A DNA stretch of 64,000 bases from Mycobacterium sp. 1245805.9. GTDB taxonomy: Bacteria > Actinomycetota > Actinomycetes > Mycobacteriales > Mycobacteriaceae. Position 1 is the first letter of the stretch, and the number at the start of each line of letters is the position of its first letter. The stretch is taken from the NCBI RefSeq assembly GCF_001672915.1, contig NZ_LZKR01000182.1:1-64000 (forward strand), in the 5' to 3' direction. Shown piece after piece: positions 27,529 to 35,950 of the stretch. A program made the translations under genes and the position numbers. The notes beneath the pieces are model-generated. The model searched no databases and was not told the origin of the DNA. It was given only the letters and a program-made list of their open reading frames with translations.

Positions 27529-28774
27529 GGCGCTTGACGTTTGGTTGTACGGCGTGCACATCGCGAGGCTGACCGAGCCACGCCGATTCCGCCTACGATT
27601 GGAATTCACCGAGGAGGCGCTCGACACCTTCGGCGACGGGAGTCGAGTCCTCTCTCTCGCTCTGCCCATCTCACCACGCCCAATCCAAGACAGGGACGGC
27701 GCGTTGCAGGTGTCGGCGTTCATCGAAGGTCTTCTGCCGGAGGGCAACCTGCGCCGTCACATCGCCACAGAAGCCGGCGTACCAATCAACGACACGATGA
27801 CGCTGTTAGAACGTGTCGGCGCGGAATGTGCCGGCGCCGTGCAGGTCCTCGCCGCGGAAGCAGAGCCCGGCGCCGGTCAAGTCCGCCGGTTGACCAAGCG
27901 GGAGGTCGACAGTCTTATCGCGGACCTGCCGACCTACCACCTGCCTGAGGGTGCCACACCGCAGGCATCGCTGGCCGGCATCCAGGACAAAGTGCTGTTG
28001 GTAGCTCTCCCCGGCGGCGGATGGGGCTGGCCCGAGGCGGGCGCGGCCTCGACGCACATCATCAAGCCCGAGCCGCTGGGTGGCGCCGTGAAGCATCTCA
28101 TCCAGACGGAAGACTGGGCACTACGAGTGGCGCGGGGGACCGGCATAAACGCTGCGGAGTCCCGTTTAGCGCGGTTCGACGAGCGCGAGGCCATTGTCGT
28201 TGTCCGCTATGACCGAAGCCCTGACGGCTACCGCCTGCATCAGGAGGATTTCTGTCAAGCGCTGGGCCTCGATCCTCAGGCCAAGTACGAAAGCACCAGC
28301 GAAGCAGCACGTTTGGGGTCGAGGCTACGCCGCGTAGCACGCGTGGCCGCACCTAGGGCACTGGACCCCGACAAGTTTCGGTTGGCGTTGCTGCAGGCTG
28401 TGACGTTTAACGTGGTGATCGGTAACGCCGACGCTCACTCCAAAAATTATTCAGTGATGATCAGCCGTGATGGAAGCGTTTCCCTCGCCCCGATCTACGA
28501 TGCCGCGCCGGTGATGTACCTGGATCCCGCATTCAGAAGCACAGGCCATGTGATCAACGGTAAGACGAGGATTGACAACATCAATGTCGATGACCTGGCT
28601 GCCGAAGCCGCATCCTGGGGCATGGGGATGCGGCGAGCACGTGAGGTTGTGCGGTCATGCATGGCGGCCGTCTACAGCTGGGTGGAACGCGTCCCGCTTC
28701 CATCGGGAGCCGAGTCGGTCAAGTCAAACCTCGACCAAATGTGGACCCGATGCTCCTGGCCGACAACGCTTTGA
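27518..28774 (+). CDS. hipA: HipA-like serine/threonine kinase toxin
   Basis: 418 residues, full length for the family. The N-terminal part (about 1-110) is the HipA_N/couple-hipA region (LPISPRPIQDRDGALQVSAF, FIEGLLPEGNLRR). The phosphate-loop segment SLAGIQDKVLL is at about 150-160, the ATP lysine region is HIIKPEPLGG, the catalytic loop is NVVIGNADAHSKNYSV (Asp and Asn both kept) and the metal-binding motif is PIYDAAPV. Known HipA toxins phosphorylate glutamyl-tRNA synthetase or other targets and cause growth arrest; the target here is unknown. All kinase residues that can be seen are intact, so it should be active. Confidence 0.9.
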   Translation: MTRKALDVWLYGVHIARLTEPRRFRLRLEFTEEALDTFGDGSRVLSLALPISPRPIQDRDGALQVSAFIEGLLPEGNLRRHIATEAGVPINDTMTLLERVGAECAGAVQVLAAEAEPGAGQVRRLTKREVDSLIADLPTYHLPEGATPQASLAGIQDKVLLVALPGGGWGWPEAGAASTHIIKPEPLGGAVKHLIQTEDWALRVARGTGINAAESRLARFDEREAIVVVRYDRSPDGYRLHQEDFCQALGLDPQAKYESTSEAARLGSRLRRVARVAAPRALDPDKFRLALLQAVTFNVVIGNADAHSKNYSVMISRDGSVSLAPIYDAAPVMYLDPAFRSTGHVINGKTRIDNINVDDLAAEAASWGMGMRRAREVVRSCMAAVYSWVERVPLPSGAESVKSNLDQMWTRCSWPTTL

Positions 28775-28891
28775 CATTCGGAGATTCCGACTCCACCTCG
28801 GACGACGCCGGCCCGTAAAGCCGCCGCATTTCGGTACACGTCTCGACTTCCCGGTGCGGGCTTGGTTCTCGGAACCGGCTGCCTTATTGGC

Positions 28892-29674
28892 TCAGATCGC
28901 CAGCCGGCCACGGGTGATGGTGACCGCGCGACCGGTCAGGTCAACCCGGTCGTCGCGGAGTTGCAGGTCGATGCGCCCACCGCGAGGTGATACTTGCAGG
29001 CCGGCCAAGGCAGTCTTTGCCAGTTTCTTCGACCAGTAGGCCCCGAGAGTGCAATGCGTGGACGCAGTCACTGGGTCCTCATCGATACCGGCAGCGGGCG
29101 CAAAGAAGCGGGACACGAAGTCGCTTTCGTTCTCGCCGCGCGCGGTGACGATGAGACCACGGGCGTCGAGGGCGGCCACCGCCGCCAGGTCTGGGGCCAA
29201 CCCGCGCACGCTTTGCGGGGAATCTAATTCGGCGAGCAGATCGAGCCGTCCGCGCGCCGATTCGCAGGGCGTAACACCAAGTGCTGCAACGAGTTCTAAC
29301 GATACCGGCACCGGACGAGGATTGTCGGCAGGGAAGTCCAACGTTATTCGTCGGTCGCGTTCCAGGCGCGCGCCGAGGATGCCTCCACGAGAAGCGAACC
29401 GCAGAGTATCGGCCCGCTCGCCCGTCTCCCACACGATGTGCGCAGCAGCGAGGGTTCCGCTTCCGCACAACGCCAGTTCGGTTTGCGGGCTGAACCACCG
29501 CAGCTCCGACTGGGGCTGAGCATGACGAACAAATGCGGTGGCGGGCAGGTTTAACTCGGCCGCCAGTTGTTGGAGCCACTCAGCCTCAGGCCAACCTGAG
29601 TCGAGTACACAGACCGCAGCCGGGCCCCCGGCAAAAGGACGGTCAGTAAAGCAGTCCACCGAGTAAATGCGCAT
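28892..29674 (-). CDS. PhzF family isomerase/epimerase-like protein
   Basis: 260 residues from ATG 29674 (MRIYSVDCFTDRPFAGGPAA), with the two-lobed diaminopimelate-epimerase-like fold of PhzF. Both family landmarks are recognisable: ELALCGSGTLAAAHIVWE and GIDEDPVTASTHCTLGAYW. The catalytic Glu of PhzF (in the usual NxSETAF motif) is replaced: this protein reads ELNLPATAFVRH. It may have a different reaction or be inactive. No other phenazine-type gene is near. It faces hipA tail to tail and lies downstream of the CopD-CtaG gene on the same strand. Confidence 0.85.
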   Translation of the reverse strand: MRIYSVDCFTDRPFAGGPAAVCVLDSGWPEAEWLQQLAAELNLPATAFVRHAQPQSELRWFSPQTELALCGSGTLAAAHIVWETGERADTLRFASRGGILGARLERDRRITLDFPADNPRPVPVSLELVAALGVTPCESARGRLDLLAELDSPQSVRGLAPDLAAVAALDARGLIVTARGENESDFVSRFFAPAAGIDEDPVTASTHCTLGAYWSKKLAKTALAGLQVSPRGGRIDLQLRDDRVDLTGRAVTITRGRLAI

Positions 29675-29727
29675 CGACCAATCTTGACCGACGACATCGC
29701 ACCCCGAATACGAGGTCACGCCCCGGC

Positions 29728-29789
29728 CCGCGAGCCTAACCTCACTGCGAAAATTCGCAGGGGATCTCGCAGCGTCGTTAGGCTCGCGG
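29728..29789. repeat. Nested perfect palindromes at the end of the CopD-CtaG gene
   Basis: The outer arms CCGCGAGCCTAAC (29728-29740) and GTTAGGCTCGCGG (29777-29789) match over 13 bp. Between them lies a second hairpin, CTGCGAA-AA-TTCGCAG (29745-29760). The stop codon of the CopD-CtaG gene lies in the right arm. It shares AGCCT, TTCGCAGG and AGGCTCG with the palindrome at 5184-5244. A terminator or a small dispersed repeat are both possible. Confidence 0.75.
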
Positions 29790-31811
29790 ACTTCCACTGC
29801 GCCCCGGCGTTTCGCCCCGTGCCAGCTCGGCCAGCATCGCGTTGTAGGCGGCCAGCTCGGCGTCGTCGTCCAGGTCGGCCGCCCGGTCCCGCCGCCGCGC
29901 GGTGCGCCTGTCGCTGCGGGCCCACTGCACGAGCAACGCGATCATCACGATAACCAGCGGCACTTCGCCTGCGGCCCAGGCGATTCCACCGCCCAACCGT
30001 TGATCGCCGAGTAGGTCGGTGTGCCAGCTCAGGCCGAGCGAGCGATAGTAGTCGGCGCCGAGCACCTTGCGCCAGCCCATCAGCACCACCCCGAAGAAGG
30101 CGTGCAGCGGAAGCGAGGCGAACACGACGCCGACCTTGGCCAGCGGCGGGATGGGCCGCGGCGTCGGGTCCACCCCGATGACGACCCAATAGAACAGGTA
30201 GCCGCTGAGCAAAAAGTGCACGTTCATCGCCAGGTGTCCGGCGTGACTGCTCACCGTCGTGTCGAAAAGGTTCGACAGATACAGCCCGTAAAACCCGGCG
30301 ACGAACAACACCGTCGCGACCACGGGGTTGGTGAGGAACCGCGACACGTGGCTGTGAAGCGCGGCCAGCAGCCACTCGCGCGGGCCGGGCGGGGCGTCGC
30401 GGCCGGCGGCGGGCAGCGCGCGAAGCGCCAGGGTGACTGGCGCGCCCAGCACCAGCAGGATCGGGACCAGCATCGACAGCCCCATGTGCGCGACCATGTG
30501 CATGCTGAACATCGCCGGCATGTAGCGACCGACGCCCGATGAGGTCACGAACAGCAGCGCCATGCAGCCCAGCACCCAGGACACGGTCCGCCCCGGCGGC
30601 CAGTGATCGCCGCGGCGGCGCAACCGCACCACGGCCGCCACGTACAGCGCGGCGAGGACGATCGCGGCGGTGCCGAAGATGAGGTCGAAGCGCCAGTCGA
30701 GCAGGATGCGCACCGCGGTGGGGGGGCCGTCGAAGTCGTAGCCGATCTCGGCCTCGGGAATGGTCGGCAGCCGGGCCGGGGGCGCTGGCGGCGCCGTGCG
30801 GCCCAGCCCCACGGCGATACCGAACGTCAGGCCGAACACCGCGGCCTCGATGAGCGCGAGCCTGATCAGCGCTCGGTGCGCTCGCGGGCCACTCGAATCG
30901 CCTTGCAGCGCAACCACTGCCGAGCGCCGCTGGCGCCAACCGAGTCCGCCCAGCACACACAGCGCGACGAATTTGGCGACGACCAGCCGCCCGTACCCGG
31001 TCGTGAACAGGTCGGACGGCAGCACCCGCACCAGGGCGTTGACCACTCCACTGAGCGCCATCGCCACCCAGCACCACAGCGCGACCGCGGAGAACCGCCG
31101 TGCAGCCAGACCCAGGTGGTCACCGCCGCGCAGCCCGTGGGCGAGCAGGGCGAGCAGCCCGCCGGCCCACACGCTGGCGGCGACCAGGTGGATCAGCAGG
31201 CTGTTGGTGGCCAGGTCGTGCGAACCGCCGGCCGACGAATGCCCGGTCAGCCCGAGCGGAACCAGCGTCACCAACGACCCGGCCAGCAGCACCGGCGTCC
31301 ACGACCAGCGCAGCACCGACAGACTCGCCAGCGTGACCACGGCCGCCAGGACCGCGGTCCAGCGCCAGGCGGAGGCGGTGTAGATCATCCCCGCCAACGA
31401 CCAGATGGTGCCCGGGTCAAGGTCGGCCAGGCGATGACCGGACACGTCGGAAATGGTCAGCGGAACGAGCAGGGCGGCGCACACCGCCCAAACCCCCGAC
31501 GCGACCGTCCCGAGGCGAAGCGCGCGGTAGCCGCCGGCGTCCAGGACGCCGCTGCTTTGCGGCGGCACCAGAAACGCCGCGAACAGGAACGATCCGACGG
31601 CCAGCACCGCGGCGATCTCCCCCGCCGCGCGGACGAATGGCAGCCCCAGCGTGGTGGCCGGACCCGGATCGGGCAAGCCGGTTGCGGTCAGCGCGCCGGC
31701 CAGCGACAGCGCCCCGATGCCCGCGGCCGTGCAGCCCGCCAGCACCGCGACCCCGATCAGCGGCGGCCACACCCGCGCGCCGCGAGTGGCCACCAGCCGG
31801 TCAACGGTCAT
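29778..31811 (-). CDS. CopD-CtaG fusion membrane protein (Rv0102-like)
   Basis: 677-residue polytopic membrane protein. The N-terminal half (about 1-330) is a CopD-type copper-resistance domain (HLVAASVWAGGLLALLAHGL, with further helices), and the C-terminal half (about 350-640) is a caa3_CtaG domain (FSMHMVAHMGLSMLVPILLV, HFLLSGYLFYWVVIGVDPTP, GVVLMGWRKVLGADYYRSLG). His and Met clusters in these helices suit copper. Likely role: copper handling and cytochrome oxidase assembly. The C-terminal tail is charged and cytoplasmic. It lies 27 bp before plsB2 on the same strand. Confidence 0.88.
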   Translation of the reverse strand: MTVDRLVATRGARVWPPLIGVAVLAGCTAAGIGALSLAGALTATGLPDPGPATTLGLPFVRAAGEIAAVLAVGSFLFAAFLVPPQSSGVLDAGGYRALRLGTVASGVWAVCAALLVPLTISDVSGHRLADLDPGTIWSLAGMIYTASAWRWTAVLAAVVTLASLSVLRWSWTPVLLAGSLVTLVPLGLTGHSSAGGSHDLATNSLLIHLVAASVWAGGLLALLAHGLRGGDHLGLAARRFSAVALWCWVAMALSGVVNALVRVLPSDLFTTGYGRLVVAKFVALCVLGGLGWRQRRSAVVALQGDSSGPRAHRALIRLALIEAAVFGLTFGIAVGLGRTAPPAPPARLPTIPEAEIGYDFDGPPTAVRILLDWRFDLIFGTAAIVLAALYVAAVVRLRRRGDHWPPGRTVSWVLGCMALLFVTSSGVGRYMPAMFSMHMVAHMGLSMLVPILLVLGAPVTLALRALPAAGRDAPPGPREWLLAALHSHVSRFLTNPVVATVLFVAGFYGLYLSNLFDTTVSSHAGHLAMNVHFLLSGYLFYWVVIGVDPTPRPIPPLAKVGVVFASLPLHAFFGVVLMGWRKVLGADYYRSLGLSWHTDLLGDQRLGGGIAWAAGEVPLVIVMIALLVQWARSDRRTARRRDRAADLDDDAELAAYNAMLAELARGETPGRSGSPRA

Positions 31812-31838
31812 GCAACCAGGGTATTGGGCGCCTGCCGG

Positions 31839-34193
31839 CTACCGGGCTTGGCCGTCCAGCCGCTCCCGGCGCGCCCGGGCCTCGCGGGCGATGAACTGCT
31901 CGCGCGCGATCCGGCCGACATACTCGGAATCCTCAAGGATGTCCCGCAACTCCTGACGGAAGGCGGTCCGCCTTTCGGCGACGTCGGCGGCGGGTGCGAT
32001 CAGATCCTGGTCGACGACGACCTGATACGCGGTGGCGAACAGCAGCGTCGATACCGATTCGCTGCTGCGGACCCTCGCCTGTGCCACGTATTGCCGGCCC
32101 ACCCCGAGTGCCGACGCGGTCAGCTCCTTGGGCCCGACATCGGCCGGGGCGTCGAGCAACACGTCGGCGACGATCTCGTACGCCTCGAAGAACACCCGCA
32201 ACATGGCTTCCGCCATTAACGGACGCTTGGCGAACAGCATCGCGTGGATCTCGTCGCCGCCGGCGGTGACGTGCGCTTCCCAGTCGTCGTCGTTCCACGC
32301 CATCTCTTCGGAGATGTGGTCCCGGAACGCCGCCGAGTCGGCGAAATAGAAATCGAACTTCAGCAGGTCCCGCAATCGCATCGCCTGCGCCCAGAACGCC
32401 GCAACCCGGTCACCTTGAGAACGCCTGGCGTGCGCCAGCGCGAGTTCGACGATCGACGTCTCCAAAAAGGCGTGGATCAACGAGTTCCGGTAGAACGCCG
32501 CGGCGTGTTGCTGCTCGGGCGCAATGCGCCACACCGGCTCCCGGCCGCCGTCGACGCGCGTGATGGGGTGCCCGTGGGACAACGTGTCGACCGCGGCCAG
32601 CACCCCGTCGCGGCGGCGCAACCGCAAGGCGCTGGTGGACATCGGGGTTTGCTTGCGCTCCAGATAGTCCAGCGAGTCCTGCAGGGTGTGGTGCAGCTGG
32701 CCGAGCGTCAACGCCGCGCCGCGGGTGGCCAGGAGCAACGCGCACACCAAACCCGTCGCGGTCACCGGCGTGGCCCGCAAGATCCGCCAGGCCACCTCGA
32801 ACGACATCTTCTGCAGCGCAAGCCGTTTGGCGGCCGGGTCGAGCGCGGACGCGCCGTGCGGAGGGCCGAGGTACTGCCGCATCGAGACCGCTTCGGGAAA
32901 GCGGACGTAGATCTTGCCGTAGTTACGTTCGCCCTGTGCCTTGATGAAGTTATAGAGCCAGACGATGCCCTCCGGCGTCTTCTCGCCGCCCCGGGCGTAG
33001 GCGGCGTACTCCGCGGTTTCGTGCAGCTGATCGAAGCCGATCGACACCGGCTGCAGCAGGATGTCTTCGCTGCGGCCGTCCAGGTACGCGTCCGCGACAT
33101 AGGACAGCAGACCGAGCTTGGGCGGCAACATCTTTCCGGTGCGCGAGCGAGTGCCCTCGATCGACCAGCTCAGGTTGAACCGCTTCTCGACAATGTAGCC
33201 GACGTACTCGCGCAGGACGTATTTGTAGAGCGGGTCGTCGCCGATGTTGCGTCGGATGAAGATGGTGCCGGAGCGGCGCAGCAGCGGCCCCATCACCCCG
33301 AACGACAGGTTGATGCCGGCGAACACGTGCACCGGCGGCAGCCGGTTCTCCTGCATCGCCACCGGCACCACGGCCCCGTCGATGTAGGACCGGTGCGAAA
33401 ACAGCAGCACCGCCGGGTGGGCCTCCAGCGCTGCGCGCATGGCCGCCACCTGGTACTCGTCGTAGTCGATCTCGGGATCGAACCCGCGGCTGAGCGCCCG
33501 ACCCAGGACGCCGACCAGGTCGACCGACACCCGGCTCCACCCGGTGGCGAGTTCGTCGAGCATCTTGCCGGCTTCCTCGACGGTGGCGCCCGGGATCTTC
33601 TTCAGGCCGGCACGAAAACGCGTGGACGCCAAGATCTCCGGCTTCACCAGCCGCGGCGATTTGTACTGCGGCCCCAGGATTCGATATTCCGCGCGTTCCA
33701 TCGCCAGGATGGCCCGGCGGGTGACGAAGGATGCGAAGTCGTCGCCGACGGTGGTGTCGCGCCACTGCTGGCGCAGTTCGGAGACCTTGGCCGGCTCGCC
33801 GGCCACCACCCGCGCGCGTTGCGGATCGTTGCGGATGATGTGCCGTTGCTGACGCGGGTTGGGGTGGTAAGGATCCTGTCCCGGAAGCAGTCCGGCGATC
33901 TTGGCGACCCGGCCGCGATTGGCGGGCGGAAGCCAGAACACGCGCACGGGAACGACCGAACGGTCATCACCCGATTCGGACTCGAGGCGCTCGACCAGCT
34001 CGGCCAGCGCCGTCGGCGGCGCGTTGCGTCGCGGCAGCGCCAACACCTCGAACGTCGCCTCGGGGTTTTCTGCGCGCTGCTGACCCACCCACGCCATGAC
34101 CAGTTCCCGCTCGACCGGCGAGGCCATGCGCGCCAATATCAGCGAGTCTTGCGCGGCGAGGACTGCGCTGATATCCGCTGCCGGTTTGGTCAC
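31839..34193 (-). CDS. plsB2: Glycerol-3-phosphate acyltransferase PlsB2
   Basis: 784 residues (Rv2482c type). Transfers an acyl group to sn-glycerol 3-phosphate, the first step of phospholipid and triacylglycerol synthesis, at the inner face of the membrane. The acyltransferase block I is LLFSHRSYIDGAVV (HxxxxD variant HRSYID), block III is EGTRSRTGKMLPPK, and block IV is ILLQPVSIGFDQL. A large N-terminal helical domain and a C-terminal extension are as in the family. The start overlaps the plsC stop by 4 bp, so the WS/DGAT, plsC and plsB2 genes form one translationally coupled operon for glycerolipid assembly. Confidence 0.95.
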   Translation of the reverse strand: MTKPAADISAVLAAQDSLILARMASPVERELVMAWVGQQRAENPEATFEVLALPRRNAPPTALAELVERLESESGDDRSVVPVRVFWLPPANRGRVAKIAGLLPGQDPYHPNPRQQRHIIRNDPQRARVVAGEPAKVSELRQQWRDTTVGDDFASFVTRRAILAMERAEYRILGPQYKSPRLVKPEILASTRFRAGLKKIPGATVEEAGKMLDELATGWSRVSVDLVGVLGRALSRGFDPEIDYDEYQVAAMRAALEAHPAVLLFSHRSYIDGAVVPVAMQENRLPPVHVFAGINLSFGVMGPLLRRSGTIFIRRNIGDDPLYKYVLREYVGYIVEKRFNLSWSIEGTRSRTGKMLPPKLGLLSYVADAYLDGRSEDILLQPVSIGFDQLHETAEYAAYARGGEKTPEGIVWLYNFIKAQGERNYGKIYVRFPEAVSMRQYLGPPHGASALDPAAKRLALQKMSFEVAWRILRATPVTATGLVCALLLATRGAALTLGQLHHTLQDSLDYLERKQTPMSTSALRLRRRDGVLAAVDTLSHGHPITRVDGGREPVWRIAPEQQHAAAFYRNSLIHAFLETSIVELALAHARRSQGDRVAAFWAQAMRLRDLLKFDFYFADSAAFRDHISEEMAWNDDDWEAHVTAGGDEIHAMLFAKRPLMAEAMLRVFFEAYEIVADVLLDAPADVGPKELTASALGVGRQYVAQARVRSSESVSTLLFATAYQVVVDQDLIAPAADVAERRTAFRQELRDILEDSEYVGRIAREQFIAREARARRERLDGQAR

Positions 34194-35950
34194 TGCCGCC
34201 CTTTCGGCGCGGAACCGGGCGGCTCTCCGCTGACGGTTACCTGCACGCTGAACCGTTGCGCCTCACCGTCTTTGAGCGCCACCTCAGACTCGTTCGGGTT
34301 CGCCTTCGCCGGCTTTGCCTTGGACGCGGCCTTTTTCGCGGCGGCCTTCTTGGCGGGCGCCTTCTTCGCGGCAGCCTTCTTGGGGGCCGGCTTCTTCGCC
34401 GCCGCCTTGGCTTTCTTCGCCGCCTTCTTCTCGGCGTACAGATCGACCTCGGGCAGTTCGCCTACTGGCCAGTTGGCCAGCGTGTCCAGATAGAGCTGGC
34501 GCACCGCGGCGATGTGCTCGGGCAGCGTCTCAACGGTCCACTCGTCCACGGGGATTGGCGGGAATACCGCGACGTCGACCGTGCCGGGGTTGATGACGGT
34601 GGAGTTTCGGGCGGCGACGATCTCGGCGTTGCGGATGACGATCGGGACGATCGGGATCCCCACCGCCATCGCGATGCGGAAGGGCCCCTTCTTGAACGGC
34701 CCCACTTCGGTGGTGTCGACCCGGGTGCCCTCCGGCGCGATCACGATCGACAGCCCGTTGCGGGCCCGGTCTTCGACCGTGTGCATCGTCTCCACCGCGG
34801 CGACCGGATCGTCCCGGTCGATGAACACGGTGTCGACCAGCTTGCCGAGCGTGCCCATGATCGGGTCCTTCTGCAGTTCCTTCTTGCCGACGCCGACCCA
34901 GTTGTCGCGCACCAGCGCGCCCGCGATGACGGGGTCAACCTGGTTGCGGTGGTTGAAGATAAAGACCGCGGGCCGCTGCGCGGTCAGGTTCTCCTGGCCG
35001 ATGACATTGAGGTGCACCCCGGCGATCGCCAGCGACAACTGGGAGAAGGTGGAGGTGAAGAAGTTCACGCCGCGCCGCCGGCTGCGGGTCAGCATTCCGA
35101 TGCCGACGGCGCCGGCGGCGACCGGGAACATAGAACTGAAGCCGGCCAGCGTTCGCAACTGACGCTGCAGGCCGAGCCGACCCCGGCTCTCGAACCTCAG
35201 GATCGGCCAGCCGCGGCGCTTGGCCACCGCGGCCATCTTCCCCTCGGGGTTGGTCGGCCGTGGGTTGCCGACCAAATACATCAGGGCGACGTCTTCGTCG
35301 CCGTCGGCGTAGAAGTAGCTGTCCTTGAGATCGATGCCGTGCTCGGCGGCAAACCGTTGCACGGCAGCGGCTTTGCCCGGTCCCCACAGGATCGGCTTCT
35401 GCACACCGCCGGTGAGTATCCCGTCTTCGGTGGTCTCGAACTTGTTGGTGAGCATGTTGGAGATCCCCAGGAAGCGCGCCACCGGATTGACCTGAATGGT
35501 CAGCGCCGACGAGCTCAGCACCACGGTGTGGCCGCGGGCCACGTGCGCGCGCACCAGCTCGCGCATCTCGGGGTAGATCCGCGACTCGATCCGTTGCGCG
35601 AAGAGCCGCTCGCCGATCTCCTCCAGGTCGTCCAGCAGTCGACCGGCCAACGCCGCGGCGGCCTTGCCGATGAGGTCTTCGAACTCGATGCGTCCCAGGG
35701 TGTGGCTCAGGCCGGCCTGAACCATGCTGAGCAGCTCGCCAACCCCCATGTCGCGGCGCAGCAGTCGCTCCTGGGTCAGGATGACGGCGGTGAAGCCGGC
35801 GACCAGCGTTCCGTCCAGGTCGAAAAAGGCGCCGATCTTCGGCCCGGGCGGGCTGGCCATGATCTCGGCGACCGAGCCCGGCAGCCGCATGTCGCCCGCC
35901 GGTTTCTTTTGCGCGCCACCGTTTTTGGCGTGCTCTTGCGAGGCGCTCAC
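34190..35950 (-). CDS. plsC: Bifunctional HAD-like phosphatase / 1-acylglycerol-3-phosphate acyltransferase PlsC
   Basis: 586 residues (Rv2483c type). The N-terminal HAD domain (about 35-270) has the nucleophile motif FFDLDGTLV and YADGDEDVALMYL. The C-terminal AGPAT domain (about 300-500) has FNHRNQVDPV (HxxxxD type) and VIAPEGTRVDTTEVGPFKKG. The fusion could both dephosphorylate a lipid or polar head and acylate lysophosphatidate. After the enzyme comes a tail of about 80 residues built from AAKK/PAKKA repeats, like histone-like mycobacterial tails, then a short acidic end. It overlaps both neighbours by 4 bp. Confidence 0.93.
   Translation of the reverse strand: MSASQEHAKNGGAQKKPAGDMRLPGSVAEIMASPPGPKIGAFFDLDGTLVAGFTAVILTQERLLRRDMGVGELLSMVQAGLSHTLGRIEFEDLIGKAAAALAGRLLDDLEEIGERLFAQRIESRIYPEMRELVRAHVARGHTVVLSSSALTIQVNPVARFLGISNMLTNKFETTEDGILTGGVQKPILWGPGKAAAVQRFAAEHGIDLKDSYFYADGDEDVALMYLVGNPRPTNPEGKMAAVAKRRGWPILRFESRGRLGLQRQLRTLAGFSSMFPVAAGAVGIGMLTRSRRRGVNFFTSTFSQLSLAIAGVHLNVIGQENLTAQRPAVFIFNHRNQVDPVIAGALVRDNWVGVGKKELQKDPIMGTLGKLVDTVFIDRDDPVAAVETMHTVEDRARNGLSIVIAPEGTRVDTTEVGPFKKGPFRIAMAVGIPIVPIVIRNAEIVAARNSTVINPGTVDVAVFPPIPVDEWTVETLPEHIAAVRQLYLDTLANWPVGELPEVDLYAEKKAAKKAKAAAKKPAPKKAAAKKAPAKKAAAKKAASKAKPAKANPNESEVALKDGEAQRFSVQVTVSGEPPGSAPKGRQ

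Noticed and set aside
27000..29800. Insertion sequence at the place where M. tuberculosis has IS elements
   Set aside because: No transposase frame or terminal inverted repeats; the insert is hipBA and PhzF/CtaG genes.
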